DNA of 64,000 nucleotides, taken from Geodermatophilus ruber. GTDB taxonomy: Bacteria > Actinomycetota > Actinomycetes > Mycobacteriales > Geodermatophilaceae. Within the stretch, counting starts at the first letter, position 1; each line of letters opens with the position of its first letter. Positions 38,856-47,363 of the stretch are shown here, in pieces. Both the position numbers and the translations under genes were made by a program. The notes beneath the pieces were generated by a model that was given only the letters and a program-made list of their open reading frames with translations, was not told where the DNA came from and ran no database searches. The stretch lies in NCBI RefSeq assembly GCF_900114385.1, contig NZ_FOSW01000014.1:96648-160647 (forward strand), given 5' to 3'.

Positions 38856-39437
38856 TCAGAGCTGGCGCAGGGCTGCCAGGACCTCCTCGGCGATCTCCTC
38901 CAGCGACCGCCGGCCCTCCTCCTCGGCCCACCGGACCAGGATCTGCGTGTACGCCGACAGGGTCGCGGAGACGACGACCCCGGGGCCCACCGGCGGCGGG
39001 CCCTCGTGCCGGTCCGGCGCGACGGCCTCGAGCACCATCTCGGCGGTGGCCCGCTCGAACGTGGCGGCGCGGGTGCGCAGACCCGGGCTGGTGACCACGA
39101 TCCGCCAGCGCTCCAGCAGCTCGTCCCGGTCGCGACCCTGGATGGAGCCGAACCAGGAGAAGATCCCCCCGCGGACGCGCTCGCCCAGCGGCAGGGTGGC
39201 CGGCTGCTCTGCCATGACCTGCTCGATCTCGGCGGGCTCGGGCAGCGGCAGGACGATGTGCTCCTTGCTCGGGAAGTGGTCGTAGAACGTCGGCACCGAG
39301 ACGCGCGCGGCCGAGGCGATCCGGGCCACGGTGACGGCCTCGAAACCCTGCTCGCGGAAGAGTTCCATGGCGGCGAGGTAGAGGCGCCGGTGGGTCTCCG
39401 CGCGGCGTCGGGCACGGGGATCCTGCGGCGGGGTCAC
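38856..39437 (-). CDS. TetR family transcriptional regulator
   Basis: 193 residues, GTG complementary to 39435-39437. The N-terminus has ARRRAETHRRLYLAAMELFREQGFEAVTVARIASAARVSVPTFYDHFPSKEHI (in parts), a complete TetR helix-turn-helix with VSVPTFYDHF as recognition helix. The C-terminal domain matches actinobacterial TetR regulators with an acyl or drug-like pocket. It converges with the metallophosphoesterase gene (7-bp gap) and is divergent from the DUF167 gene. No obvious inverted repeat was found in the 105-bp upstream spacer. Confidence 0.92.
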   Translation of the reverse strand: MTPPQDPRARRRAETHRRLYLAAMELFREQGFEAVTVARIASAARVSVPTFYDHFPSKEHIVLPLPEPAEIEQVMAEQPATLPLGERVRGGIFSWFGSIQGRDRDELLERWRIVVTSPGLRTRAATFERATAEMVLEAVAPDRHEGPPPVGPGVVVSATLSAYTQILVRWAEEEGRRSLEEIAEEVLAALRQL

Positions 39438-39542
39438 GGCTATCCATCCTGCGACCCGGGCAGGTCGGGCGGCCAGTCATGCGCTGTGTGATGGCTGTCA
39501 AGCTTTCCGTGCGGGATCCTGGGGGACCGGCACACTGGCCCG

Positions 39543-39818
39543 GTGCGCATCGCCATCCGGGTGCGGCCCGGCGCAGCTCGTACCCGCGTCGGCGGCAGCC
39601 ACGACGGCGCGCTCGTCGTGCGGGTCACCGCGCCCGCGGTCGAGGGGCGGGCCACCGAGGCGGCGCTGGCGGCGGTCACCGAGGCGATGGCGGTGCGCCG
39701 CCGGCAGCTCCGCCTGGTCAGCGGCCGGACCAGCCGGACGAAGGTCGTGGAGGTGGAGGGCGGGGACCCCGCGCGGCTGGCGGCTCTGCTTGGCGAGGCG
39801 GGTACACCGCACTGCTGA
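39543..39818 (+). CDS. DUF167 (YggU) family protein
   Basis: 91 residues from a GTG at 39543. The fold signature is RVRPGAARTRVGG, then APAVEGRATEAALAAVTEAM and VSGRTSRTKVVEV, the typical YggU/DUF167 pattern with a basic C-terminal helix. Small soluble protein of unknown role; the structure family is conserved from bacteria to eukaryotes. Alone upstream of the GntR gene. Confidence 0.9.
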   Translation: MRIAIRVRPGAARTRVGGSHDGALVVRVTAPAVEGRATEAALAAVTEAMAVRRRQLRLVSGRTSRTKVVEVEGGDPARLAALLGEAGTPHC

Positions 39819-39821
39819 GAG

Positions 39822-39846
39822 AGACGTCTCATACGACCAGACGTCT
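39822..39846. promoter_or_regulatory. Paired AGACGTCT palindromes upstream of the GntR gene
   Basis: Two perfect 8-bp palindromes AGACGTCT at 39822-39829 and 39839-39846, 17 bp apart, ending 23 bp before the GntR start. They are plausible half-sites of an autoregulatory operator. Confidence 0.45.
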
Positions 39847-39869
39847 ACCCGTCCAGTACCTTTGCGGGC

Positions 39870-40601
39870 GTGCCCAGCGGACCGAAGTACCTGTCGGTCC
39901 GCGAGCACCTGCGCCGCCGCGTCACCTCGCTGCCCGAGCACACCCTGCTGCCGCCGGAGCCGGTGCTCTGCGCGGAGTACGGCGTCAGCCGGATCACCCT
40001 GCGCCGTGCCGTCGACGGGCTGGTCGCCGACGGCCACCTGGTGCGCGAGCAGGGCCGCGGCACCTTCGTGACCCGCCCGGCGATCCGTCACGAGTACCGC
40101 GAGAGCTTCGTGCACCGCATCGCCGGCTTCAACTCCGTCATGACCGAGCAGGGCGCCCACGTCGGCACCGCGGTGCTGACCCAGCGGATCGTGCCCGCCC
40201 CGCCGCCGGTCGCGACGGAGCTGGCGCTGGAGCCCGCCGTCGACGTCGTCGAGCTGGTGCGGCTGCGCAGCGTCGACGGCGCTCCGAACCACGTCGCGCA
40301 CAGCTTCCTGCCGTCCACGATGTACCCGAAGGCGGCGGAGGAGGACTTCAGCGAGGGCTCGCTGTACGAGTTCCTCCGGCGGGAGTACGCCGCCGACCTC
40401 GCCCACGCCCGGATCGTCGTCGACGTCGGCACCGCCGCGCCCGAGGAGGCCGACCTGCTGCGTGTCGTCGCGGGCTCCCCGCTGCTGGTGGTCCGGACGA
40501 CGGTGCGCGACAGTGGCGGGGCCCCGCTGGTGCACAGCTTCTCCCGGCTGCGCCCGGACGTCAGCCAGGTGGAGTTCGAGGTCTCGGTCGGCGGCCGATG
40601 A
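39870..40601 (+). CDS. GntR family regulator, HutC/UTRA subfamily
   Basis: 243 residues from a GTG at 39870. The winged helix at 1-75 has LREHL-like VREHLRRRV, LLPPEPVLCAEYGVSRITLRRAVDGL and EQGRGTFVTRP. The UTRA ligand domain follows (IRHEYRESFVHRI, LVRLRSVDGAPNHVAHSFLP, DVGTAAPEEADLL, LVVRTTVRDSGGAPL). HutC-type regulators sense sugars or amino-acid-derived ligands. No catabolic operon sits beside it, so the ligand is unknown. It is probably autoregulated via the AGACGTCT pair upstream. Confidence 0.93.
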   Translation: MPSGPKYLSVREHLRRRVTSLPEHTLLPPEPVLCAEYGVSRITLRRAVDGLVADGHLVREQGRGTFVTRPAIRHEYRESFVHRIAGFNSVMTEQGAHVGTAVLTQRIVPAPPPVATELALEPAVDVVELVRLRSVDGAPNHVAHSFLPSTMYPKAAEEDFSEGSLYEFLRREYAADLAHARIVVDVGTAAPEEADLLRVVAGSPLLVVRTTVRDSGGAPLVHSFSRLRPDVSQVEFEVSVGGR

Positions 40602-40641
40602 GCGCCGGGCCGCCCGGCGGCGACGACTACGGTCGTCCGCG

Positions 40642-41109
40642 ATGACCAGCGCCAGCGGTTCCCGCGAGCTGCCCTTCGACCGTGGCCACGTGTGGCGGGC
40701 GCTCGCCGTCCTGCAGCCCTACTGCGCCGTCTGCGACGTCTCCTACGTGGTGGCCGGCACGGGTGGCCCCGGCCGGGGGACCCGGTTCGTCTGCGTTCCG
40801 GGCCGGCTCGAGGACGGCGCCGAGCCGCCGGCCGGCGCGCCCCGCGGCGAGATCGTCGAGTGGGAGCCGCGCCGACGGGTCACCACCCGGCTGGAGCTCA
40901 CCCCCGAGACCTGGACCACGCGGATCGAGCTGGCCGACGCCGGCCCGGGTGCCACCCGGGTCACCATCACCGTCGGCCACGAGCCCAAGGGCGGGAACCG
41001 GCTGGCGCAGCGCCTCCAGCGGACGGCGGTGCAGAAGATGGTCCAGCAGACGGTCGACAGCGAGCTGGAGACGCTCCCGCGGCACGTGGAGCAGCTCGCC
41101 GCCGGCTGA
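40642..41109 (+). CDS. SRPBCC-type polyketide cyclase/START-like protein
   Basis: 155 residues from ATG 40642. The pattern is that of a helix-grip (SRPBCC) fold: an N-terminal GHVWRALAVLQPYCAVCDVSY, strands with GRGTRFVCVPG and GEIVEWEPRRRVTTRLEL, and a long C-terminal helix RLQRTAVQKMVQQTVDSELETLPRHVEQL. Such proteins bind hydrophobic ligands. It follows the GntR gene by 40 bp, in the same direction, so co-regulation is possible. No ligand is evident. Confidence 0.8.
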   Translation: MTSASGSRELPFDRGHVWRALAVLQPYCAVCDVSYVVAGTGGPGRGTRFVCVPGRLEDGAEPPAGAPRGEIVEWEPRRRVTTRLELTPETWTTRIELADAGPGATRVTITVGHEPKGGNRLAQRLQRTAVQKMVQQTVDSELETLPRHVEQLAAG

Positions 41110-41221
41110 ACCGGGTCACCCGATCCGGGGACCTGCATGTGTGGCCAGGTGATCTTGGGGGTACCCCTGCCTCGGTCGGGAGCGCCGCCTGGGGCGCCCC
41201 GCAGGCGCAAGGAGGAACGCC

Positions 41222-41491
41222 GTGCAGATCCTCGGTCTCATCGTCGTAGGCCTGATCATCGGGGTGCTGGCTCGTCTCATCAAGCCCGGCAAGCAGCGGC
41301 TGAGCATGGTCGCCACCCTGCTGCTCGGCATCGTCGGGGCCCTCATCGGCGGGATCGTCGCCAGCCTGCTGGGCACCGGCAACATCTGGGAGCTCAACGT
41401 GCTGGGCTTCATCGTCGCGGTGATCGCCGCCGTCCTGCTCATCGGCGTCGCCGAGAGCGTGTCCGGCCGGGGCAACCGCGCCGTGCGCTGA
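41222..41491 (+). CDS. GlsB/YeaQ/YmgE family membrane protein
   Basis: 89 residues from a GTG at 41222 with AAGGAGG upstream. Three hydrophobic segments: ILGLIVVGLIIGVLARLI (with the conserved basic KPGKQ after it), MVATLLLGIVGALIGGIVAS, and VLGFIVAVIAAVLLIGVAES. This is the transglycosylase-associated family, found in stress-induced small membrane proteins. Function not established. Confidence 0.9.
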   Translation: MQILGLIVVGLIIGVLARLIKPGKQRLSMVATLLLGIVGALIGGIVASLLGTGNIWELNVLGFIVAVIAAVLLIGVAESVSGRGNRAVR

Positions 41492-41515
41492 TCGGCTCCC
41501 GGGGGCTCGGGCCGG

Positions 41516-42154
41516 CTACAGGTCGACCGAGTCCCCCGGGGCCAGCCGGCTGTAGGGGGTCGGGGTCCCCGGCCCCCGCTCACCGAGCATCCCCCCGATG
41601 ACAGCCAGCCCGTTGTCGTTGAGCAGCCCGTCGTGGACGGCGAAGGCCTGGTCGGCGTGCACGGCGCGCACGTAATCGATCACCTCGGAGATCTTCGACC
41701 AGGGAGCGTGCACCGGAAGCAACAGCGTCGGCACCGGCTCGTCGGGGACGGTCAGGGCATCGCCGGGGTGGAAGACGGTGCCGTCCACCAGGAACCCGAT
41801 GTTGGCGATGCGCGGTAGCTCGGGGTGGATCACCGCGTGCAGCTCGCCGTGGACGCGCACGTCGAAGCCGGCCACCGAGACGGCGTCCCCGTGGCCCACG
41901 ACGTGCACGCGGTTGCCGAGCCCCTCCAGCTGACCGGCCACCGAGCGGTTCGTCCACACCTCGAGCGCCGGGTCGGCGTCCATGGCCGCCCGCAGCGCGT
42001 CCGGTGCGAAGTGGTCGGCGTGCTCGTGGGTGACGAGGACGGCGGAGGCGCCGTCCAGGGCGGCGGGGTCGGTGAACACGCCCGGGTCGATCACGAGCCG
42101 GCGATCCCCGTCACCGAGGACGACGCAGGCGTGGCCGTGCTTGGTCAGCTCCAT
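41516..42154 (-). CDS. MBL-fold metal-dependent hydrolase
   Basis: 212 residues from the ATG complementary to 42152-42154. Metallo-beta-lactamase fold of the UlaG-like type: MELTKHGHACVVL, the metal motif VTHEHADHFAPD, VHGELHAVIHP, FHPGDAL and the final histidine in FAVHDGLLNDNG. Metal ligands are complete. Convergent with the GlsB gene (24-bp gap). The substrate is not identifiable. Confidence 0.92.
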   Translation of the reverse strand: MELTKHGHACVVLGDGDRRLVIDPGVFTDPAALDGASAVLVTHEHADHFAPDALRAAMDADPALEVWTNRSVAGQLEGLGNRVHVVGHGDAVSVAGFDVRVHGELHAVIHPELPRIANIGFLVDGTVFHPGDALTVPDEPVPTLLLPVHAPWSKISEVIDYVRAVHADQAFAVHDGLLNDNGLAVIGGMLGERGPGTPTPYSRLAPGDSVDL

Positions 42155-42280
42155 GACCGCATCCTGCCGCGTGACCGGCGCACTCGCCGACCCTCCGGAC
42201 CGGGGATCGGCCTCACCCCTCCGGGGGAGACCACCCGCCGCCGCCTGTCCCTCGGGGTGCGGACTGCCGACCGTGAAGGC

Positions 42281-42523
42281 ATGACCGCTCCGACGCTCGC
42301 CTCCACGGTCCACGCTGCCACGACGTACGCTCCGGCCCGCAGCCGGGCGCACGGTCCGACCGCAGCGCTGTGGCACGCGGTCGAGCTGCACCGCCCGCCG
42401 GCCGAGGTCGACGGCGCCTGCGAGCTGACCGTCTGCGGGTCGCTGGCCCGGGTCGCGGTCGACGAGCAGTGGCCGACGGTGGCCCGCGACGTCTGCCCCT
42501 CCTGCGTGGTGCTCACCTCCTGA
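42281..42523 (+). CDS. Small Cys-containing hypothetical protein
   Basis: 80 residues from ATG 42281. No family recognised. The only notable feature is four cysteines spaced as CELTVCG and DVCPSCV, which could bind zinc. Codon use is strongly GC3, supporting a real gene. It lies between the divergent MBL gene and the tail of the LuxR gene. Function unknown. Confidence 0.6.
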   Translation: MTAPTLASTVHAATTYAPARSRAHGPTAALWHAVELHRPPAEVDGACELTVCGSLARVAVDEQWPTVARDVCPSCVVLTS

Positions 42524-42583
42524 CCATCGCGGGACAGAGCCGGGATCCGCTCCTCGCTGCGGGGTTCCCGGGGCTGTCCTTCA

Positions 42584-45196
42584 TCAGGCGCCCTCGGCCA
42601 GCTCCGCCCGCAGCCGGGCCAGCAGGTCCGACCGGTTGCTCGCCCCCAGCCGTTGCCGCATCCGCGAGACGTGGTGCTCCACGGTCTTGGCCGAGATGTA
42701 GAGCCGGCCCCCGATCTCCCGGTAGGTCTGCCCGGCCACCACCAGGCGGGCCACCTCCCGCTCCCGCTCGCTGAGCTGGCCCGATACCGGTGCCGGGGCG
42801 GGCCTGGATTCCCCCGCCCGCCGGGGCGCGGGCACCGCCGCCGTCGCCTCGCAGCCGGCGCTGTCGGCCAGCGTGCGGGCACACGCCAGCAGGGTGGCCC
42901 GGTCCCGCGGGTCGGTCGCCCGCGCCGCCGCCTGCCCCGCCAGTCGTGACCCGTCCCAACCCAGCCCCACCGCGGTGAGCTGCTCGGCCGCAGCCACCAC
43001 CGTCACCGCGTCGACGTCGTCGGCGAGCACCCGCAGCCACGCGCGGCCCGCGCGGGCGAGCGTCGCGGCGTACGGGCTGGTCCGGGCCGCCGCCACCAGG
43101 GCCGCCGCGTGCGGCCGCAGCGCCGCGGGGTCGCCGGTGAGGATCGCCGCCTGCGCGCCGCTCCAGTGCAGCGAGGTCGCCCACAGCTGCGGGCTCCCCA
43201 GCCGGTCGAGGAGCGCCTGCGCCTCGGTCAGGTGCGGGCGCACCCGATCGGCGTCCTTGAGCTTCGCTGCCGCCACCACCAGCTCGCCCAGGGGCAGCAG
43301 GGTGAACAGGTCCACCGGGTAGCGGACGATGGCCTCGCGGGCCCGCACCCACGCCCGCACCAGCGCCGGCACGTCGCTGCTGCGGCGGGCCAGGCCCACC
43401 TCCAGGGCCTGGAGGAAGACCTCGTCGCGGGGTTCGAGGCCGTGCGGTTCGAGGTCGCGCGATCCGGGGTCCCCTGCATCTGGTGTGCCACCGCCGGCCG
43501 CCCGTGCCCGCGCCATGTACGCCTGCGCCTGCGACATCCGGCCTGCCAGCATCGCGATCCAGGCCAGCAGCAGCAGGTGCCGGGACCGGCAGGGCGGGCC
43601 GCCGACGTCGGAGCCCACCGCCCGCTGCAGCACCGAGTCGGCCACGCCCAGCTCCCCGCTGTGCAGGGCGACCAGCGCCGCCAGGGCCGCGGGGGTGTCC
43701 ATGAGCAGCGCGGTGCGGCCCACCGGCTCGAGCAGGGCCGCCGCGCGGGTGAGCGTGGACAGCGCCGCGGCGATCTCGTCGGCGGCGTTCTCGCCGGGCT
43801 GGAGCGACTGCGCCACGCCCTGGGCCATCAGCTCCTCGCTGACCGACTGCATCGTGGGCAGCCCCTGCGCCTTGCGGGCCGCCTCCAGCACGGCGGTGGC
43901 CTCGTCGCGGGCGCCGGTGGCCAGCAGCGCCAGCGCCGCCGATCCCGCCCGCTCGGCACCGGCCAGGCGGTAGAGCGCGGCCGCGCGGGCCGGCAGCCCC
44001 CGCTGCGCGAGCACCGCCGCGGTCACGCCGGCCGCCCGGGGGCGGTCGGGGGCGGAGCCGTCGGCCAGGACGGTGTCGGCCCACTGCAGCGCGCGGTCGA
44101 GGTCCCCGGCCAGCGCGGCGGCCTGCGCCCGGCGCGCCGCCAGCCCCGCCACGGGGGCCCCGCTCCGGGCCGCCTCGCCGAGCAGCTGCGCGGCCAGGGC
44201 GGGATCGGCGGTGAGCGCGGCGTCCCCGAGCCGTTCCAGCAGCTGCGCCGCGTGCGGGTCGCGGACACGCTCGGCGGCCAGCCGGCGCGCCAGCTCCAGG
44301 GGTTCCTCCCCGCGGTCCACCAGCAACGCCAGCAGCCGACGCCGGGTCCGGCGGGTCACGTCCGGCGGGGTCGCCGCGAGCAGCACCCCCTGGGCCAGGG
44401 GGACGACGGCGCCGCTGGCCAGCAGCAGCCCGGAGGCCCGGCCGGCATCGATCAGCTCCGCCGCGTGCACGGCGGGCAGCTCCAGCACCTCGCCGAGCAC
44501 CTCGTCCTCGAGCGGGGCACCGGCGGCGACGGCGTGCAGCAGCGCGCGGGTCTCCTCGTCGAGGGCGGTCAGCGCGGTGCGCATCCGGTCGAGGACCTCC
44601 GCGGGCACCGGCAGCTGCCCGGGCCGCCTGCCGCCGGGCACCGGTTCACCGCCGCGCCGGGCCAGCGCGCGCAGCAGCGGGTGCACGAGGGCGGGCAGCC
44701 CGCCGGTCTGGGTCAGCACGGCATCGACCAGGCCCGCGGGAGCGGCCTCGCCCAGGTGCTCGCGGGCCCAGGTCCGCACCTGGGTGCGGTCGGCGTGGCC
44801 GAGCACCACCGCACGGCGGTCGGGACCCAGGTCGGCGAGCAGCCGGGTGAGCGCCGCGGGCCGCGGCCACGGCCGGTAGGCCAGCGCCACCCGCGCGCCG
44901 GGGGCGCGGAGCAGGCGGCGCACGTGGCCGGCGGCATCGTCGGTCAGCCGGTGTGCGTCGTCGACGAGGACGGCGAACTCCCCGGTCGGATCGGCCGGCT
45001 CGGCGGTGTGCCCGTCGACCACGGCCACCCCCGTCCGGTCCCAGGCGGTGGCCAACTCGTCGAGCAGCACCGACTTCCCCGTGCCGCCCGGGCCCTGCAC
45101 GGTCACGGCGGTCCCCGGCCGGCCGGCGATCGCCCGGACGGTGTCGGAGCCGTCGCCGGCCGCCACGGCGCCGGCGGTGCGGAGGTCCGCGATCAC
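42584..45196 (-). CDS. LuxR family LAL-type ATPase regulator (IniR-like)
   Basis: 870 residues. The GTG overlaps the stop of the Hsp70-like gene (GTGA). N-terminal AAA/STAND-type ATPase: Walker A GPGGTGKS near 35-42, Walker B VLVDDAH, and a sensor LGHADRTQVRTW. A long helical TPR-like region fills 250-790. The C-terminal HTH (LSEREREVARLVVAGQTYREIGGRLYISAKTVEHHV, in parts) occupies about 800-865. The architecture and its place opposite iniB-iniA-iniC match the mycobacterial IniR regulator, and I infer that it activates that operon. Direct orthology is not demonstrated. Confidence 0.88.
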   Translation of the reverse strand: MIADLRTAGAVAAGDGSDTVRAIAGRPGTAVTVQGPGGTGKSVLLDELATAWDRTGVAVVDGHTAEPADPTGEFAVLVDDAHRLTDDAAGHVRRLLRAPGARVALAYRPWPRPAALTRLLADLGPDRRAVVLGHADRTQVRTWAREHLGEAAPAGLVDAVLTQTGGLPALVHPLLRALARRGGEPVPGGRRPGQLPVPAEVLDRMRTALTALDEETRALLHAVAAGAPLEDEVLGEVLELPAVHAAELIDAGRASGLLLASGAVVPLAQGVLLAATPPDVTRRTRRRLLALLVDRGEEPLELARRLAAERVRDPHAAQLLERLGDAALTADPALAAQLLGEAARSGAPVAGLAARRAQAAALAGDLDRALQWADTVLADGSAPDRPRAAGVTAAVLAQRGLPARAAALYRLAGAERAGSAALALLATGARDEATAVLEAARKAQGLPTMQSVSEELMAQGVAQSLQPGENAADEIAAALSTLTRAAALLEPVGRTALLMDTPAALAALVALHSGELGVADSVLQRAVGSDVGGPPCRSRHLLLLAWIAMLAGRMSQAQAYMARARAAGGGTPDAGDPGSRDLEPHGLEPRDEVFLQALEVGLARRSSDVPALVRAWVRAREAIVRYPVDLFTLLPLGELVVAAAKLKDADRVRPHLTEAQALLDRLGSPQLWATSLHWSGAQAAILTGDPAALRPHAAALVAAARTSPYAATLARAGRAWLRVLADDVDAVTVVAAAEQLTAVGLGWDGSRLAGQAAARATDPRDRATLLACARTLADSAGCEATAAVPAPRRAGESRPAPAPVSGQLSEREREVARLVVAGQTYREIGGRLYISAKTVEHHVSRMRQRLGASNRSDLLARLRAELAEGA

Positions 45197-47064
45197 GGCG
45201 TCGCCGGGTCGGGGGTGGCCGTCCCGCTGTCGGGCGGCGGGGGCGCCGTCGACGGCTCGGGGGAGGGCTCGGGCGTCGGTGCCGGCGAGGGCTCGGGCGG
45301 CGGCGAGGGAGCGGGCGACGGGGAGGGCTCGGGCAGCGGCGCGGGGGTGGGCGCAGGCTCCGGGGAGGGCGAGGGGTCCGGCGTCGGGGCGGCCGACGGC
45401 GGTGCGGCGGCGCCGGTCGCTGGAGGCGGCGAGGAAGCGGACGGTGTGGCCCGGGCCGGCGAGGTCGGGGCGGTGGCCGAGGACCCGGAGCCGCTGCGCG
45501 CCGTCGCGGGAGTGGGCCGGGCCGCGCCACCGGGGGCCCCGCCGAGGCCGGTGCCGGCCACGACGCCGTCCGCGGTGGCGGCGGTCCAGCCGGCCGGCGG
45601 AGCGGCAGCCCCGTGGACCGCCGCGCCGCCGGCCGGGTCTGCCGGGCCGGTCGCCACCGGCCCGGTGTCCTGGGGATCCTGCGCCTCGGCGACCCCCTCC
45701 CCCGTGGGGGTCGCGGTCACATCGACCCCGAGCACGCCGGCGAGGGCCGGCGGCAGCACGAGCAGGCCCAGGGACAGCCCGGTGACGGCCGCACCCCGCC
45801 GGATGCGGGACCCGGTCGCCGGCTGCCCGGGCCGGCCCGCGGCGGGTCGGCGGGGCGGCGCGACCGCGGCCGGCGCGGGGCGCACACCGCGCCGCCGGCG
45901 GGCGGGAACCGGGCCGGTGGCCGGGTCCGGGACCGGCGCGATGTCAGCCGACACGGGCGGGGCTGCGAGCGGCTCGGGGGCCCCCTCCGGCAGCGCGGCG
46001 AGCAGGGCGTCGGCGAGCAGGGCGTCGGAGGCCAGGGCCGCGGCACCCAGCGCGGCCGTGAGCGCGGGCTCGGCCGCCACCACCAGGGGCCGGCCCAGCT
46101 CCCCGGAGAGCGCCTCGGCCACCAGCGGGAGGCGCACGCTCCCGCCGGCCAGCACGACCGCGTCGAGGTCCTCGACGGCGAGCCCGGCAGCGGCCACCGC
46201 GGCCACCACCTCCTCCACCGACGCCTGCGCCGGGTCGGCGATCAGCTCGTCGAGCTCCTCGCGGGTGAGCCGGACCGGTCCGCCCGTGCCCCCGTCGAGG
46301 TCGATCCGGACCGCGGTCTCGGCCGAGAGCTCCTCCTTCGCCGCGACGCAGGCGGCCCGCAGCGCGCGCCCCCGGCTCCGCCCGGCCGGGCCCTCGAGCG
46401 GCCCGGTCCAGCGGCGGACGTGGCCGACCAGCACGTCGTCGACGTCCCGGCCACCCCACGGGCGTGCCGCCGGGGGGAGGGCCAGATGGTCCAGGGGCGC
46501 GTCCGGCGTGGGGCCGACCACCGCGAGGTCGAGCGTGCGGGCGCCCAGGTCGTAGACCGCGACGGTGGGCTCGGCGGGCAGGTCGCCGCGCGCCACGTGG
46601 TGGGAGGCCGCGGCGACCGCGCCGGAGACCAGCGAGAAGCGGGGAACACCCGCGGCCTCCAGCGCACGCGCCAGGACGGCACGGCGGTGCCCGCCCCAGG
46701 AGGGTGGGACGGCGACCACCGTCCAGGAGTCCGGTCGGCCGGCGCGCTGCGCGGCGATCTCCCGGATCCGCTGCACGGCGCCGGCGGCGACCTCCGCGGC
46801 GGCCCGGGGCCGATCGCCCGCGTAGATCGGCGTCGGCGACCCGATCCGGGCCATGACGGAGGAGACCGCGCCGGCGTCGTCGGTAGGCGCGAACGTGACC
46901 TCGCCGTCGGCGTCCACGGCGAACCACGCCGGCGCCGTCGCCCGTTCACCGCCCAGGTCGAGGGGCTCGGCGGGACGCGCAGCCCCGCCGTCGTTCCCGC
47001 AGATCGCCGCGGCGACGCTCGCGTCGCCGATGTCGATCCCCAACCCGAACTCGCCGTTGTGCAC
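45193..47064 (-). CDS. Membrane-anchored Hsp70-fold ATPase with Pro/Ser-rich tail
   Basis: 623 residues, start complementary to about 47062-47064. The first 370 form an Hsp70/actin-like nucleotide-binding domain: FGLGIDIGDASVAAAI (phosphate 1), VYDLGARTLDLAVVG (phosphate 2) and AVVLAGGSVRLPLVAEAL (adenosine). There is no DnaK substrate-binding domain. Instead, a basic Pro-rich linker leads to one membrane helix near 425-448 (AAVTGLSLGLLVLPPALAGV), then an outside segment and a Pro/Ser/Glu-rich tail (about 555-623). It is the first gene of a two-gene operon with the LAL regulator, and divergent from iniB. Confidence 0.85.
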   Translation of the reverse strand: MHNGEFGLGIDIGDASVAAAICGNDGGAARPAEPLDLGGERATAPAWFAVDADGEVTFAPTDDAGAVSSVMARIGSPTPIYAGDRPRAAAEVAAGAVQRIREIAAQRAGRPDSWTVVAVPPSWGGHRRAVLARALEAAGVPRFSLVSGAVAAASHHVARGDLPAEPTVAVYDLGARTLDLAVVGPTPDAPLDHLALPPAARPWGGRDVDDVLVGHVRRWTGPLEGPAGRSRGRALRAACVAAKEELSAETAVRIDLDGGTGGPVRLTREELDELIADPAQASVEEVVAAVAAAGLAVEDLDAVVLAGGSVRLPLVAEALSGELGRPLVVAAEPALTAALGAAALASDALLADALLAALPEGAPEPLAAPPVSADIAPVPDPATGPVPARRRRGVRPAPAAVAPPRRPAAGRPGQPATGSRIRRGAAVTGLSLGLLVLPPALAGVLGVDVTATPTGEGVAEAQDPQDTGPVATGPADPAGGAAVHGAAAPPAGWTAATADGVVAGTGLGGAPGGAARPTPATARSGSGSSATAPTSPARATPSASSPPPATGAAAPPSAAPTPDPSPSPEPAPTPAPLPEPSPSPAPSPPPEPSPAPTPEPSPEPSTAPPPPDSGTATPDPATP

Positions 47065-47206
47065 AGGTCCCCCTGATCGCTTCCGCCGGAGGCCTGCCTC
47101 GAGCCGGCCGGGCGCTGCGGAACGTAGAACGCGTGGACCTCATGTGTCCCACGGTTCCCATGCCAGGACCGTCTTCGGACGGTAAGTGGGGGGCGACACC
47201 CCGCAT

Positions 47207-47243
47207 CCCCTAACGGGGAGTCAGCGCGCACCCCCTAACGGGG
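47207..47243. promoter_or_regulatory. Paired CCCCTAACGGGG motifs in the iniB/hsp70 divergent spacer
   Basis: CCCCTAACGGGG occurs exactly twice, at 47207-47218 and 47232-47243, start-to-start 25 bp. Each is a CCCC-N4-GGGG inverted repeat. The spacer between the divergent operons is 299 bp and otherwise shows no ORF. Proposed binding sites for the LAL regulator or another factor. Confidence 0.55.
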
Positions 47244-47363
47244 CAGCGGGACGAGGGGACGGGCACCCGATGCCGGGGCCACGGGACGCCGGTTGGACTG
47301 CGCTTCGCCAGCCGGCCGATGGCGGACGGCTCAGATCACCGCCCAGACCCAGGAGTGCCAGCC

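Noticed and set aside
43109..46555. Long plus-strand frame of about 1,150 codons opposite the LAL and Hsp70-like genes
   Set aside because: Antisense shadow. The minus strand has coherent ATPase, HTH and Hsp70 motifs while this frame has none.
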